From: Pontederia crassipes
Taxonomy: Eukaryota > Streptophyta > Magnoliopsida > Commelinales > Pontederiaceae
Direction of reading: 5' to 3'
DNA length: 64,000 nucleotides
Assembly (NCBI GenBank): GCA_030549335.1
Contig: JAUKPH010000027.1
Coordinates: 2,046,001-2,110,000, forward strand
Both the position numbers and the translations under genes were made by a program. The notes below the pieces were generated by a model that worked only from the letters and a program-made list of their open reading frames with translations, searched no databases and was not told the DNA's origin. Positions 37,567 to 50,192 of the stretch are shown piece by piece (positions within the stretch are counted from its first letter, which is position 1; each line of letters starts with the position of its first letter).

Positions 37567-38429
37567 TTAATTATGTGGATTCAGCTAGTCATTCATCCTG
37601 AATATTTTTGTCAAGCCACGTTGTTTTTATTATAGAGATAACGTAAGAAATTGTTCCGCTGTTTCATACTCCTAATATGCTAGTTGTTATCTTTTTCTAG
37701 ATTGTAACGAGGGGGGAAGAAGAGATGTTTTAATAGGAGAGTAAAATTAATTTAATTTTACTGATTCTGAATATTGAATTTTGACTGGAATTAAAATAGT
37801 TATTCCGCTACTCGTGTAAAAATAAAATAATATTAATAATTTTAAATACAACAAAAATGGTGAATCATGCTAGACCGTAACATTCACTTCTCAAAATAAA
37901 ATATTAATAAATTTCCATGCTAGCTTAAACGAATTTTACACAGAAGTGAATCTACACGCCCATTTTCTACTTATATTCAGCTTACAATTTTCATCCTAAA
38001 TTTATTTCAATTTTACATTTAAGTCCTATCCATCACTCTTTTTTTGTTAATTTTAATTAAAACTATAATCAAATAGATGCAAATCTAATACGATTTAAGA
38101 CCTAAAAGGGTAAGAGTGATATTATATAATTAACAAAAAAAAAGAAATCGAGTGCCAAAACTAGTAAACTACGAAAGTTTAAGGACAAAGGTTATAAATT
38201 ATATATTGAGGATAAATGAAAAAAAACTATCTTTAAAATGTTAGTCGAAATAATCCTTTTAAAATATACCGTATTCAAAGGATTCTGAAATTGAACTTTT
38301 TTCCTTATAAGTGACTAACATCTTTCAAAGTTTTTTCTTAAAAAGTTGCTCGTCTAAAAAAAAAATACTATATCTCGAACACCGAGTTAAAAAAAAAAAG
38401 AATTAATCATGAGATGGATGAGATGACAA

Positions 38430-38665
38430 AATTTCCACGTTCGGTAGGTCCCACCGACCAGACCCTTCACTCTCTCCCTCCCTCCCTCAAATCGGGCTTG
38501 GATCCGACCGATGCTGTCGGATTTGGATTCCTAAATCTCCAACCGCCGCTTCGAGCTCCGCGACTCCGCCCCCCCGTGCGCGGGACGTAAACCCACGTCA
38601 AATGATCACCCTGCCCCTGGATCCTTCTGATTATTTCACTCTCTTGCCCCACCTTTTTTTTTTTT
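38430..38665. other. Short CpG-rich patch
   Basis: A GC-rich, CpG-dense block of about 200 bp in AT-rich DNA, with CTCCCTCCCTCCC and CGCCCCCCCGTGCGCGGG words. It resembles the promoter or first-exon side of a GC-rich gene, but no gene body follows on either strand. Confidence 0.35.
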
Positions 38666-39496
38666 GGGACAATGTTGCCCACTTAAATTAAAACATTTCA
38701 ATAAGAAAACGATTCACAATGAAGAATTAGTTGTAAACCAAAATTTTGGATGTCAAAAAGTTGATAAATTACAACTAGGTCTAGTTGTTTATATGTGCTA
38801 TATATGCACATTATCGATTATATATATACTTATAAGGTTAGAGTGAGTTGCCAGCCATATATCCAATTGGGGAGACCCCTATCAAGGTAGCAACATGATA
38901 TATGTTGGTCCCTCTGATTCTTGACATGCCTGGCCGGTTGATTTAGCCTTTTTCGCCACACCTGATCAACCTTAATTAATCATCATTTCATATGTGACTG
39001 GAGCAACATCTCATCATCTATATCTATATATCCCCTACCACCCCAAAATTTCTCTCATGTGTAGTCAGGACCCTCCAGACTCTCTTCTTGCTCTTAATTC
39101 TTTTAGGCCTAAGATATTAAGATATATAGTTGACAAAGAAATATAGATGACGGGATGTTGATATGTCCAAAGATCTAATATGAGACGAAAATTAGATAAT
39201 TTATTTCTTTCCAACCTCCTTGTCTATAATACTCTCCATGTGGCCATCAAATGGGGCTGTTCTGATTCCCAAGTGCCAAATTTTGTGTCCCTAATCCCCA
39301 TTCAACTGGCCCTTTCACAACATTAATTAGTTTAGGTGCAATTTACTTGTCCTCTGATTAATTAACCATGTAATTAGTTAAACAAATTGGAGAGAAGGTT
39401 TTCGAGACTGAGACGTCCTATCCACCAATTATGCTCTTTACCCACTCCAAATTTATGCTCACACAAAAATTCAAATTCTCTTCATCTTTCTTTTCT

Positions 39497-40100
39497 TGCT
39501 ATATATCAAATTAGCCGTATATTCCATTGACAATGCGAGTTGGTATTATAGTAGGAGGAGGTCATGGCCATGGAGTAGGAAACAAAAGGCAGCAGCCTAC
39601 CTTTTTGTTGGGTTCCACAGTGAGAGCTAAAAACAAGAGCCCAAAGCTCTCATCATCTTCTTGGGAAGCACCTCTCTTTTATTGCTCGCCATATTTTTCT
39701 CTTATGTGTTTCCAAGGACTCACTCGCTCGCTCTTTCTTTCTTATACACAAGAAGACTCCGACCAGGAGTTCATCCTTCATTTTCTCTTCACCCTCACAG
39801 TCCTTGCACTCTTACGCGAAGCCGGAGAAGATCGATCGAGGACATGCTGCAATGTCGCCGCTGCGTGATCTTCGGTGCTCGCATGCGGCGCCGTTCGGCA
39901 GCGGGCACAGGTGATGCCCCTCAAGCCTCTCCGGCAAAAATTTGACGTCGGCGGCAGGCGTGTGCGGGTTCCCGGCGAAGAAATCGATCCGTATATGGCG
40001 TACATGGGAAAAGCCAGGCATATTTTTTTCCTCTTTTACACTGCTGGTTTCTGATTTCTTTATCTTTATCATTGCATTAAGAGATGACATAGGTTGAGAG
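39497..40100 (+). other. Possible small transcription unit, unrecognised
   Basis: A TATA-like TATATATCAAA (about 39499) precedes a 600-bp stretch that becomes GC-rich (39830-40000). Frames are open at 39533-39868 (ATG, 112 aa) and in a second frame to 39945. Neither shows a domain, signal peptide with an ATG, or known peptide-hormone motif. It may be a non-coding transcript or a decayed small gene. Confidence 0.25.
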
Positions 40101-40834
40101 GTGGATGGAGAGAAATTGTAATAAGATTTGACTGGTTATTTCCCTTGTATCCGATCTTTGTATCAACTCGCTCTTCCTTCTTTTTGAGCTTTGTAATGTG
40201 CTCGCAGCTGGTGCAAATTTGGCTTCTCTACCTGGCCCTCATCTGTGCATCATTATTTCCCACTACATAACAATCCAAAACCACGACTGTTGCAGCATTT
40301 TTATCTCTTCTCGTGTGTTATATGATCCATATGATTCGGTACTTACGTTAAGAATGATGGTGTGTATGTTAATCTCCACTGCAGTAAGCTCTTAGCCAGC
40401 TTAATATGTTAATGATGAATAATGATCAGAAAAAAAAGCATTTTTCGTTTTGTTCTCTTCTTATTTTTCTGGTGGCCAGTTGGGGCGTTGTTGATGAATA
40501 ATTGCTGTTGGGTAGTCTGCTTCTTTCCATTAAACTCTTGTCCAATCTTGTACCTCATCTTCATCCTGTAACTTGTATTGTATCCCAACAACCGGATATA
40601 TCTTATTCCTCATGTACATCGCTTTTGGTACTCTATACCAGGTTATATATATCTAATCCATGCATCCTTCTAATAATTCACTGGCATGCACACTGCCACA
40701 ACCAAACAATCAATTAAAACTTTACTGTTCGCCAGTGCATGCATTAACTTCTTTCAAAAGCTCCTGTTCTTTGATCGCTTGACTTAAACTGCTTCTTCAG
40801 CTGGTCACCAGAAGCCTGATCCGAATTCTATGGT

Positions 40835-40865
<31 letters not shown>

Positions 40866-41393
40866 GACACAGTTGTTTTCAAATTATTTAGGGTTTTGAT
40901 TGTTACATGCATTACTTTCATTGGGCTTGTTTTATGTCACAAAAAAAAAGTTTATTTTAATTTAGTGTTTGGTAGAGTGTGTCAGGGATTCATAATTAAT
41001 TAATTAAACTCCTCTTTTTTCTCTCTGTACAAAACTACATATGCGGCTTGCATTGCGCCCAAGAGGGTGCTCGGAAAGATCACCTGTTGACTTTGTGTGG
41101 GTTTGCTGTCTCAAAAAATATGCAATATTTTTTAATATTAAACTCTGGAAAAAGTTATAAACTACTTATACTTACCGAGAACATCAAAGTTAAAGTTTAC
41201 ATAATTTAATATATATATATATATAATTGATTCAAATTAAGGATAGTTATCTTAAATTTTCACGAGGATAATCTCAGTAAAAAATATTACAAACTGAATT
41301 ACTAACAATGAAAAATTGTTAAGAGACTGGAAAACACATCTGTGTTAGTTAAATATTATTGTTAGCATGGGGAAAAAAATATTGACCTGAAAG

Positions 41394-41437
<44 letters not shown>

Positions 41438-43392
41438 TTAGGAGTATCCCAATAATATTGCATGGAAAGAGAAAAAAGAACAAATACCTCAATCCGAAAT
41501 TTAAGGCCAATTTGAGTTTTAATGTTATCAAATTTGTGCATGTCAAGAAGCTTACGTCTTTTCCTCTCCATATGACCTACGACTTTTTCTGTTACTTACA
41601 AATTTTTTATTCTCGGGATAAAAGGCAAAGGGTGAGATACCCTCCAACGCTCTCAAAGTATAAACCCCTTATCTAAAATCTTGAATCAACTCAAGTAACA
41701 AGTAGTACGTTCTTTAAATAAACTAAAATCTTGAAAATGCTCGTGTTGATACTGTATGCATTGTAACAAGTAGTAAAAAAAAAATCTGTGAAGCGTTTGA
41801 AGAGATCTAATTGAAGCATGGCTGCCTTAATTAATGCCGTTGTTTTTTTTTGTAGTGGTCCGATTAACGGAAGACATGCCATGTTCAAAATTATTAGCAT
41901 CCGACTAATTTAAGACGAGGAAGTAACTAGATGACTAATTTATTAATTTTGACGGATAGTCTAAATAAATGCAACGCCTATATTTCATATCTGATTTAGA
42001 TTCTGATCACAAGATCTGTATTCCGATCTGCTCGACATCTTTGCGTACAGTGTTCCTAAAAGTTTAGGAAGTCAGCGAGTTGGTCTCCCATTCATTTCTC
42101 TTATACGAATTCTTTTATTTTAATGCTGAAAGGAATGTAATTAAAAAAAATTGCCGGCAAGTTTTAGTTTTGATAAGTAGGTTGAAGTTATTTTTTTTTA
42201 AAATAAGGAATTCGCATCTCACTTTTTTTTGTTACCTTATAAGTATATATTTATATATTATATACAACCCCTCTTTTTTATTTATTTTAGTTTAAATATT
42301 TTTTATTATATTTCTCGAATAACTGTTGGTATAATGGAATTTGATATTAACATATTGGCACTTGATTCAACTCATATTATTTTATAGGACTCGGATTCGA
42401 ACCCAATTCTGATTGAGACCAGAAGTAACACATTTCAAGTTGAATCGGAAATAAAATCGAACTGCAGTTTCTGGGGTAGATTATATTTATTCAACCACAA
42501 TATTTAGTATAGTATAATTGATTATATAATAACATAAACAGATTATATTACAATATAATAATATATATATTATCTTGAGACAAAATTTGGGATTCATGAA
42601 TGAAGATCCAATCCAAATTAGAACAAACGTTTACAAAATCGAATCAATGTGTACAATACCGTCGATCATTATGACATAATCTCGGTTTCTCCTAAAGCAG
42701 TGTACTGTCTGATAATAAAACGACTGATAATTTTCTTTTCGTAATTTGAAGACTCAAATGCTCTTAAGATTGATTAATTATTTAATTTAATTAAATATAA
42801 TATTTTTTTGTAAACTTTAATATATTTTTATATATAGATATATAATGTTTTAATCAATTTAAAAGAAAAAAAAGAAAGATGAAGAAATCTACTCCGGAAA
42901 TAGGACAAGATTCTCCATATCCTTATTCCTTTCCAATATGATGGGTGCCGTCAATGTCGATATAATCTACCGCTCCAGTGAGAAAAGAGAGAGGAAAGTA
43001 TAGGTAATTTTTTTATGTTATGAAAAAATATATTTTAAGAGGTTGGGGGTAGAATAGTAAGTTAGTTTGATCAAATATTTTATGAGGTAAAACAATATAA
43101 GTTGTTGTCCTTAACTTATCATATCTTAAAGTTTCGGATCCCCAAATTTATAAGTAAAAAAATGTTGGCAACTTCAGCCGGAAAATGAATTGTTTAGGAA
43201 ACGCTAATATATATTGATCTAAAACTGATTATAAAAAAAAAGTTTGATCACCTTATAATCTTAACCAGACACTCTAAGTTTGCGGTCTATCACAACCATC
43301 CATCGATTTGATAAAGAAGTGTAAACAAAATTCCTTTTCTAGTAGAAAAAGGAAAACAAAAACCAAGAAATTATTGATATGAAAATTGTAGA
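40101..43392. other. Intergenic, AT-rich; microsatellites only
   Basis: Contains a (CT)n/(CA)n run at about 40837-40866 and an (AT)20 run at 41396-41435. No gene or bounded transposon recognised. Confidence 0.45.
41396..41435. repeat. (AT)20 microsatellite
   Basis: Forty bases of uninterrupted AT dinucleotide repeat. Confidence 0.95.
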
Positions 43393-43397
43393 TAATA

Positions 43398-45900
43398 TGT
43401 AATGCCCCCAAAATTCGGCCTCAATTTAAACTTTGTCGAATCCTACACGACGTTACTTTGACGTGACCTAATTACATAATTTTATAAAAATTTTACAACG
43501 GAAACATAATCATATATAAACATAAAGCATCGATATCATAACAGCGGAAGACTTCATAAGTAAATAGAATCTCAAGATACATAAACTGGTCATGGGCCTA
43601 ATAGACTCTATCGTATACCCAATAAAAGATTCATCATACATAAATGAGTTCAAATGGAGTACGTGACTCAATAAGAGGCCCGTAAGCTATACATACTTCA
43701 CCCTTACAAGGGGTTCATTATCATGACATAAAAGAAGTAAATAACTTGGGCCGTAGCTCGACAGACCCATGTGCAATGTCGTCGTCACGAGGCTCTCGCC
43801 GTCGAATCTAAGCCTCCTCCATTCCTGCACGAATTCATGGGGTGCAGGAAATTTCTCCCGTTAAAGTATGTTGAGGCCCATGCATGTTATGATCTTATAA
43901 CATAATCTCTATATGTCATGACATATACATTTCATCATCATGGAGCATAAATCGCATGCATGCTATGAGCTACTTATACTTACTATATGACATATGAGCA
44001 TATCATCATGACAAGATAAGATAATATGAATCATCATAATCTTTAGGTCGTGCATATCATTTCTTATCATTATGCTAATGCATATCATATCTTATCATCA
44101 TACTTATCATTATGCTAATGCATATCATATCTTATCATTATGCCATTGCATATCATGATCTTATCTTACTTTACTTTGTCATATTTGTTCATGACATCAT
44201 ATGATGTGACAAGTGAACATTCTTAATGCATCCTCATAGGTGCCTTCTTCATCATTATCATCTTTGTCTTTATGTCCCATGTCATCCATCATTCATCTTT
44301 TTATTTTTCATCTTTATTTAGATACTTTTTTATCTTGTCGATTGAGAAGGGTAGTGGCTCATAAATCATAATCCTCCCCGTATGTGAGATCTTTATCCTC
44401 ATCCGTAGATGAAGTCTTTATTCTCCCCGAAGGTGAGATCTTTATCCTTCCCCGAAGGTAAGGTCTTTATTCTCATTCGTCAATGAGGTCTTTCCCCACC
44501 TATCAGTGGGGTAAGGTCTTTATCTTCATTCGCCAATGAGGTCTTTCCCCACTCGTCGATGGGGTCTTATGTTGGGTACCGATTGGTCCCGAGTCATAGA
44601 AATGCCACACCTTCATCAATCTGTCTTTTAATCACGTTCATCAACACATACAATCATTCAATACATGTTGCATATTTTAACCCTATTTAAGGTCATAGAA
44701 ACTTCAAATCATGCTAAATGTGGGCATTCAATCATAACCAATTACCTTCCAAAACGAACGGTCATTTTGGGTTACGATCGACCGCTGGACTAATATCGGA
44801 CGACAGAATAGGTTATCGGTCGACCGTTAAGGTCCTTTCGGATGATCAAAATAGGTCGTTCAATTTGTCCGCTAATCACAGAATGTGATGGCTCTCTGAA
44901 ACGGGCGATCGTTGGGTTATCGATCTACTATTATGGGTCTTTCGGACGACTGAAACTGAGCTTCGATTCGACCGCTAATCACAAAATGTGATGAGTACTC
45001 AATCGGACGACCGCTGGTATATCGGTTGACCGTTACATGGCTTTCGGAATGTGATGACTGCTTGAAACGAACGACCACTGAAAAATCGGTCGACCATTAC
45101 ATGTCTTTCAGACGACCGATACCGGGGCGTTCTGTCGTTCGCTAATCACAGAATGTAACGACTCTTCCAAAATGGAAGATCGTTAATGTGTCGGTCGACC
45201 GTTAGACAGAGTGCGAGGCTCTATCTATCTCCAGAACAGTCGACCGATAATGAATCGATCGTCTATTCTAGAACGGCAGATACACGATTTTTACATCATT
45301 TCTTTCCTAATCTTGCATACCTTAACATATTGAACACATATTGGCTTCTAAACATCATATAAGACATTTCTTAACATTCTTAGCATTCTAATCACGAACC
45401 ACGTGGGGTTTTCACATAAAGACATATAATATGCTAATCAAGTTCATAAATGCATATAAGCTTTAGACAATTTCATTTTGAGTTAACATAAGTGATAATG
45501 AACATCATAATCCTAAATATAATTAGCAATAGAATAATGATCTTAACAAAATAAGGAACATACTAGTGCTAACATGAGCTTCCCTTAATCATCTATTTAA
45601 GGAACACATGTTAGGTTCTTTATGCCCTAATCCAAATATGAAAGCATCATTAGGGAGTGATTAGAGGGCTTGGATCCTCTCAACATACTTTAATAGCAAG
45701 CCTAAACTTAACTTCTTCCTCTCTTTTCTTTCTTTCTTTCTTCCTCTAGCTTTCCTTCCCTCTTCCCTAGGTGCTGAGAGTTCTAAGGTGATTACCATGG
45801 GGTAGCATTAAGAGTTATACATTGGGTAAAAGGGTGAGTGGGCTGGGCCTTTCTTGCTTTCCTTTCTCTCTTTATTTTTTGAATTCATCCGGATGTTACA
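43398..45900. mobile_element. Solo LTR, 2.5 kb
   Basis: It starts TGTAATGCCCCC and ends CCGGATGTTACA, with the 5-bp TSD TAATA at 43393-43397 and 45901-45905. No primer site, polypurine tract or coding region is present, so it is a solo LTR. Internal arrays include CATATCATATCTTATCAT repeats (about 44040-44155), ~30-bp GTCTTTAT/GAGGTCTTT repeats (about 44380-44565) and longer GGTCGACCG-containing repeats (44750-45290). Long LTR and termini suggest a Ty3-type element. Confidence 0.8.
44750..45290. repeat. Tandem repeats with GGTCGACCG cores inside the solo LTR
   Basis: The phrase CTAATCACAGAATGTGATG recurs at about 44873, 44982 and 45131 with changes, and CGGTCGACCGTTA-like cores accompany each unit. 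Units are roughly 110-150 bp and diverged. Confidence 0.6.
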
Positions 45901-45905
45901 TAATA

Positions 45906-46612
45906 TATGTTAAAATTTTCACTAATCAAATGAATTAGCCCCATGTCAACTAAACTTAAGCTAGCAACGAACTCCAAAAAATTAAAGAAGACACTGAATG
46001 AACAAAGTTGACTTAACTTTGCATCCACCACCGATGTATATGTGTTGAATCATTCACGAGAAATCACAAATGAAACAATATGAGAATTTTTAGAAAATAT
46101 AATTGTTAACCAGTATTTTAGGAGTAATTTAGAAACCATAATTTAATTTGTAACACCCCTAAATTTAAATAGGGATATCTAAGGCTTTTTTGAACCATAT
46201 ATAAACTATTCTTCTTTTTCGTAAGTGCACAAATAGAAAGAAAAAAAAAGGAGAATAAGAAATGGATAACTGAAAGTTGTTTTGATAAAAAATCTTCAAA
46301 GTATATAAAAGCATCGAACTCTTCTTCTCTTTCCTTACAATAAATGTCTAATTAATTAGATTCAAACTTATAAGAATGTCTTTGTTCTTATGAAGGAATT
46401 GAATTGAGGTTTGCATATCAATAGTTGAATTAGGTTTGTGTTTAGGTACTATTTTGACAAAAATATATAATCAATATTATCTTTAAATATGAAAGGTTAA
46501 TCATATGATCTTATAACATTAGAATTGTTAATTGAAATAGTAGGTAATGATTCTATGGAATAGAAGATATTTTCTATTGAAATAATGCTTCAATATAACC
46601 TAGAATGAACTA
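45906..46612. other. Intergenic; possible truncated LTR start
   Basis: TGTAACACCCCTAAATTTAAATAGGG at 46150-46175 resembles the start of long Ty3-type LTRs, but no matching end or TSD was found. Otherwise nothing recognised. Confidence 0.3.
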
Positions 46613-46615
46613 TAA

Positions 46616-46870
46616 GCTTATGTTTGGATTGTGATGAAAGGAAGGTAAAGAGGGGGAAGGGAAGGAAAAAAAATTCCCCCCCCCCCCCCCCGTTTGGATT
46701 ATATTTTAATTGAGGAGAATGGATGAGAATGGAGAGGAGATTCCATCAATTTCTACTGATTTCTTTCAAACCCAATTTGGGATGTATAGGAGGAAAAAAA
46801 TAAAAAATTTCCCCTCTTTCCCCCTTATTTTGCTCTATTTTCCTTAATGAGTCATCATCCAAACAAGTCC
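46616..46870. mobile_element. Tourist/PIF-Harbinger-type MITE with a poly-C run
   Basis: 255 bp, TSD TAA at 46613-46615 and 46871-46873. Termini GCTTATGTTTGGATTGTGATG and, inverted, GGACTTGTTTGGATGATGACT are imperfect inverted repeats. A run of about 16 C at 46676-46691 interrupts the left arm. Confidence 0.65.
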
Positions 46871-47066
46871 TAAATGAAGGGTTGCATCACGTCGGTGTGA
46901 TTGATGCGAAGATTCATAACAATAAATACTAGAAAATACATTAATCGCTCAAGTAATAAAGTTATTAAGAGGAAAAATTATCAATCACATAAATAACTAC
47001 AATAGATTTTGATATGAAAGTGTTACAAAAATTAACAATTACATAAAAGTAAAGGGTCAAACTAAA

Positions 47067-47375
47067 TTACTTATGTGTCACAATATCTTCGAGTCCCATG
47101 TTGGGAACATCGAGAGCCTTACAAATAATAGATGGTGTGACTTTGATGTTATGACCAAGAGCTTTCAAGGTTATGTGGGAGTTGGTCTTGGGAACTTGGA
47201 GGTTGGCATAAAAAAGACAGACCAACATCAGATACACTAGTTCTTTGACATCGAGGAGTGGAAGCCATCCAATTTTGTCAAAGAGATTATGAAGGAACTC
47301 CATATTTAGAGACTCCCATTCAACTCGAATGCCTCTCTTGAGGCAAAAAGTTTTTCGAAGCTCGAGGCGATGGAT
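47067..47375 (-). pseudogene. Fragment of a plant retrotransposon/transposon protein (PF20167-like)
   Basis: An open stretch of about 100 codons including ESLNMEFLHNLFDKIGW, VYLMLVCLFYANLQV and a tail ending PNMGLEDIV. The FYANL core after a hydrophobic helix is typical of the 'putative plant transposon protein' domain found in many plant LTR elements. It is bounded by stops on both sides and no partner domains are near, so it is a fragment. Confidence 0.5.
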
Positions 47376-47985
47376 AGGTCAACGAAAAGAAGTGAATCAT
47401 ACTCGTCTTGTGGGGGTGGATGAGAAGAGGAATCTTGTTCCTTTCTCTTTCAAGGACCTGATGTGAGGTCCTTTTTTCTAGGAGTTAATTCAAGGTGTTT
47501 GAATGAAAGAGAGCTTAAAGGGAATTCTATCGATCACTTGGCAGACACAAAGAAACTTAGGTTCTCGAGAGATGAGTTTGATATGAGCTACAACCTCAAA
47601 CAACAATTAACAAGATATGATCATGGAGGAATGACCAACAATGCCACCAGAGGATGAGAGAAAGATGACCCTAATCATCCCTAACCGAGTCTGCCCTAAA
47701 ATGAGAAACTTCGAGGAGGCTGAAGGATGATCAACAAGAGAGTTGTGGGTGGCCGGAGAGACGGAGAGAGGGTCAAATATTGTTCCTAGAAGAGTTTGTG
47801 GGACGCTGCACCACGAGCGGCGGTGTTGGAACCTGCGAACCCTAAGCAAATGAGATCTAAAATGAAGAAGACCAAGAAGAGATCAGGTGCTAAGGCCAAC
47901 CGGTGGAAGGACAAGGGCAAGACGTGTTCGCCAGTCGCAGTGGAGATTGCCGGAGTGGTCATCGGTGTTGCAATTGGGGGAAGGA

Positions 47986-48147
47986 TGCATGAGACGTGCC
48001 TTGAATTAGACTCACATGCATAAGTCACGGGAGAGATACTGAGTATATATGGGAATATGTCCTTCACTAGGTGTGACACATTTTGAGAAAACCGTGCGGA
48101 CCGATGCCTGGAGCGGACAATATCACAAGCTGGTCAGGAATGTTACA
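47986..48147 (+). repeat. TRIM-like LTR a
   Basis: 162 bp, TGCATGAGAC...GGAATGTTACA. It is preceded by the purine tract GGGGGAAGGA and followed by the primer site at 48150-48162. Confidence 0.75.
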
Positions 48148-48149
48148 TA

Positions 48150-48162
48150 TGGTATCAGAGCC
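48150..48162 (+). other. iMet primer binding site in the TRIM-like array
   Basis: TGGTATCAGAGCC, the complement of the initiator Met tRNA 3' end. The same site recurs at 58103-58115 and 58349-58361. Confidence 0.7.
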
Positions 48163-48254
48163 ACTTCATGTAGATATTTGTGCATGGTGGGATACGATCA
48201 CTCAACGATTGAGTCCATTATGGGGGGAAGGATGCATGCACTACAAGAAAAGCC

Positions 48255-48930
48255 TGATTTCCGATGGTTTATTTTCGACGGGCAAAAATCCGTCTGAAAT
48301 ACTGACAGATTTTTTGTTGGATAGAACAAACCGTCGAAATTATCGTCGGATAATTTTCGATGGTTCTAGCCGTCTAAACTTTCGACGGTTTAGAATTTGT
48401 CAAAACTTTCCGTCAAAAATTTCGATGATCGTAATCGTCGATGACGTTAAAACCGTCTGATTAGTTTTCATGCTGGTTTTTCGACGGTTCGGACCGTCAA
48501 AATTTTCGACGGCTCACCTATCCATCAAAACTTCTAACGGTCTTAGTCGTCGAAATATTTGAACGTTGGTCGGGTATTATTATTTTATTTTTCGACGATT
48601 TTGATCGTCGAAAGTTGCGACGTTTCACCGAACCGTCGATATTTTGACGGTCAGACCCGTCGAAATGGTAACTGATTTTATTTAATTAAAATATTCTACT
48701 TTAATTGTTTTCGACGGTGTTGACCGTCGAAAATGGATATTTGTAATTTATATAATTCTCTTCAGATGACATATATTATTAAATATTTTGATGACTAAAC
48801 CGTCGAAAGTTTCGACGGTTTGGAGAACCGTCGAATGTTTCGACGATTCCTCCAGTGGGTTTGACCGTCTTAATTCGAATTAATATTATATTATATTTAC
48901 CTACTTTTCGACGGTTACGACCGTCAGAAA
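48255..48930. repeat. CACTA left subterminal repeats
   Basis: About twenty copies, in both orientations, of a motif near TTTCGACGGTT or AACCGTCGAAA, often paired as short hairpins with 2-6 bp between. In En/Spm such arrays are bound by the TNPA-type protein. Confidence 0.8.
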
Positions 48931-48935
48931 CTCGC

Positions 48936-48944
48936 TATATAAAT
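48936..48944 (+). promoter_or_regulatory. TATA box of the CACTA transposase unit
   Basis: TATATAAAT directly after the left subterminal array. A GC-rich leader follows, with a probable donor at GCAG|GTAGG near 49115. Confidence 0.55.
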
Positions 48945-48989
48945 ATCTGACCCCACTGTCACTTTCTCCGTTTCGATCCCTCACTCTCT

Positions 48990-50187
48990 TCTACAGTTGA
49001 ACGCCCGCGTGCATTTCGTCCGGTGGTGACCTCCGGCACCTACATTGTCGTCCCTCGCCGCCTGAAGGTCTCGTCCGCCGCCAGCTCGCTGTCGCGTCTG
49101 CAATCTCCGACGCAGGTAGGTTTCGATGCCCGCCCTCCGTGCTCTCTCTGCCCTCCCAGATCCGGCCGCCCTCCGCGCGCAGCGGCCAGATCCATGTCAT
49201 TCGTACTTCATCAATTTCTCATGGAAGATCGATGTTCATGTGAGCCGAAAAAAATTCTTAGCACGTTCATTAAAACTCTACATGAGTGATACTCATACAT
49301 GAGTTTCAAAAATCGTTTGTCAATTCAGAGGAAACCTTGCGGTTGTTTTGATAGTCTATTTGATTAAAAGCAGCGAGACTAGTGGTGCTCTTTCCCTTTT
49401 GTGCTTTATAGTTGAATGGAGTTGGATTGCTTTGTCATCTGTCACTTTGGGTTAAACTTTCCTATTCTTTGTACTGCAATAAAGTTATCCCAATTCTGTT
49501 TGGTGCTATGAACAGTATTTCAACCTGAAACTTTGATTCTAACACCCTCCCATATAGTATTGATAGAGGGGCAGAAAGACGTTTTCTTCCCTTAATTTCC
49601 TGGCTATCAAGACAAATGGCCAAAAAAAAGATACTGTACATAAATGACCTGATAGGTGCTAAGTGTTACAGAGACTGAGAGAAAGTTTCTACTAGCAAGC
49701 ATGAATCCATCCAATATGCCTACTGCAGTCGTACATGATGTTAGTGACAAATATTGGTTTGCTCAATTTCTTCATTTGGTGTGCCTTGTCTATTCCATTT
49801 GAAAGGGCCCACTGGATTACTACATTTTTATTGCACAAGATTAATCAAAATTCTAATTTCTTTAGTAAACTAAGTTACTGCTCACAGAAGAGGTTTCTAT
49901 TTTGACAAAAAATGATCATTTGATTATACTTTCAAATCTTTTATTTTATAAGAAAATAATCTCGTTCAATTTCATATTCTCTTCTTGGAATCATGTACGA
50001 AAAATGGGTAATTTAAATTCCTTTTATATTTTTATTTTGATATACTTTAAGATTAACTTTTGGTGTATTTATTAAATGTCTTCAATCATTTTAGTTAGGA
50101 TTTACATTGTTGATACTTACTAAATACTATAATGTGATGTTTATCTATGGCGATTCAAATTGTCAGTGAATTACCTTGGGAATGTGC
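48990..50187 (+). other. CACTA leader exon and intron-like DNA
   Basis: A GC-rich block (about 48990-49200) with a plausible splice donor is followed by 1 kb of AT-rich intron-like DNA up to the copia insertion. The copia thus sits in non-coding CACTA DNA. Confidence 0.4.
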
Positions 50188-50192
50188 CATAC

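Noticed and set aside
39755-39780. TCCGACCAGGAGTTCATCC resembles miR166
   Set aside because: Several mismatches and no foldback partner within reach.
39995-40025. TGGCGTACATGGGAAAAGCCAGGCA resembles a miR160 target site
   Set aside because: It has four extra bases and mismatches compared with the usual site, and no ARF coding region surrounds it.
42378-42400. GGATTCGAACCC, like a tRNA B box on the minus strand
   Set aside because: No cloverleaf or A box can be built around it.
43398-45900. Element with ~10-bp inverted ends as a Mutator-like transposon
   Set aside because: TG...CA termini with a 5-bp TSD fit an LTR; no 9-bp TSD or long inverted repeats.
47786-48460. Several 75-125-codon open frames across the TRIM/CACTA border
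   Set aside because: They run across repeat boundaries and have no domain.
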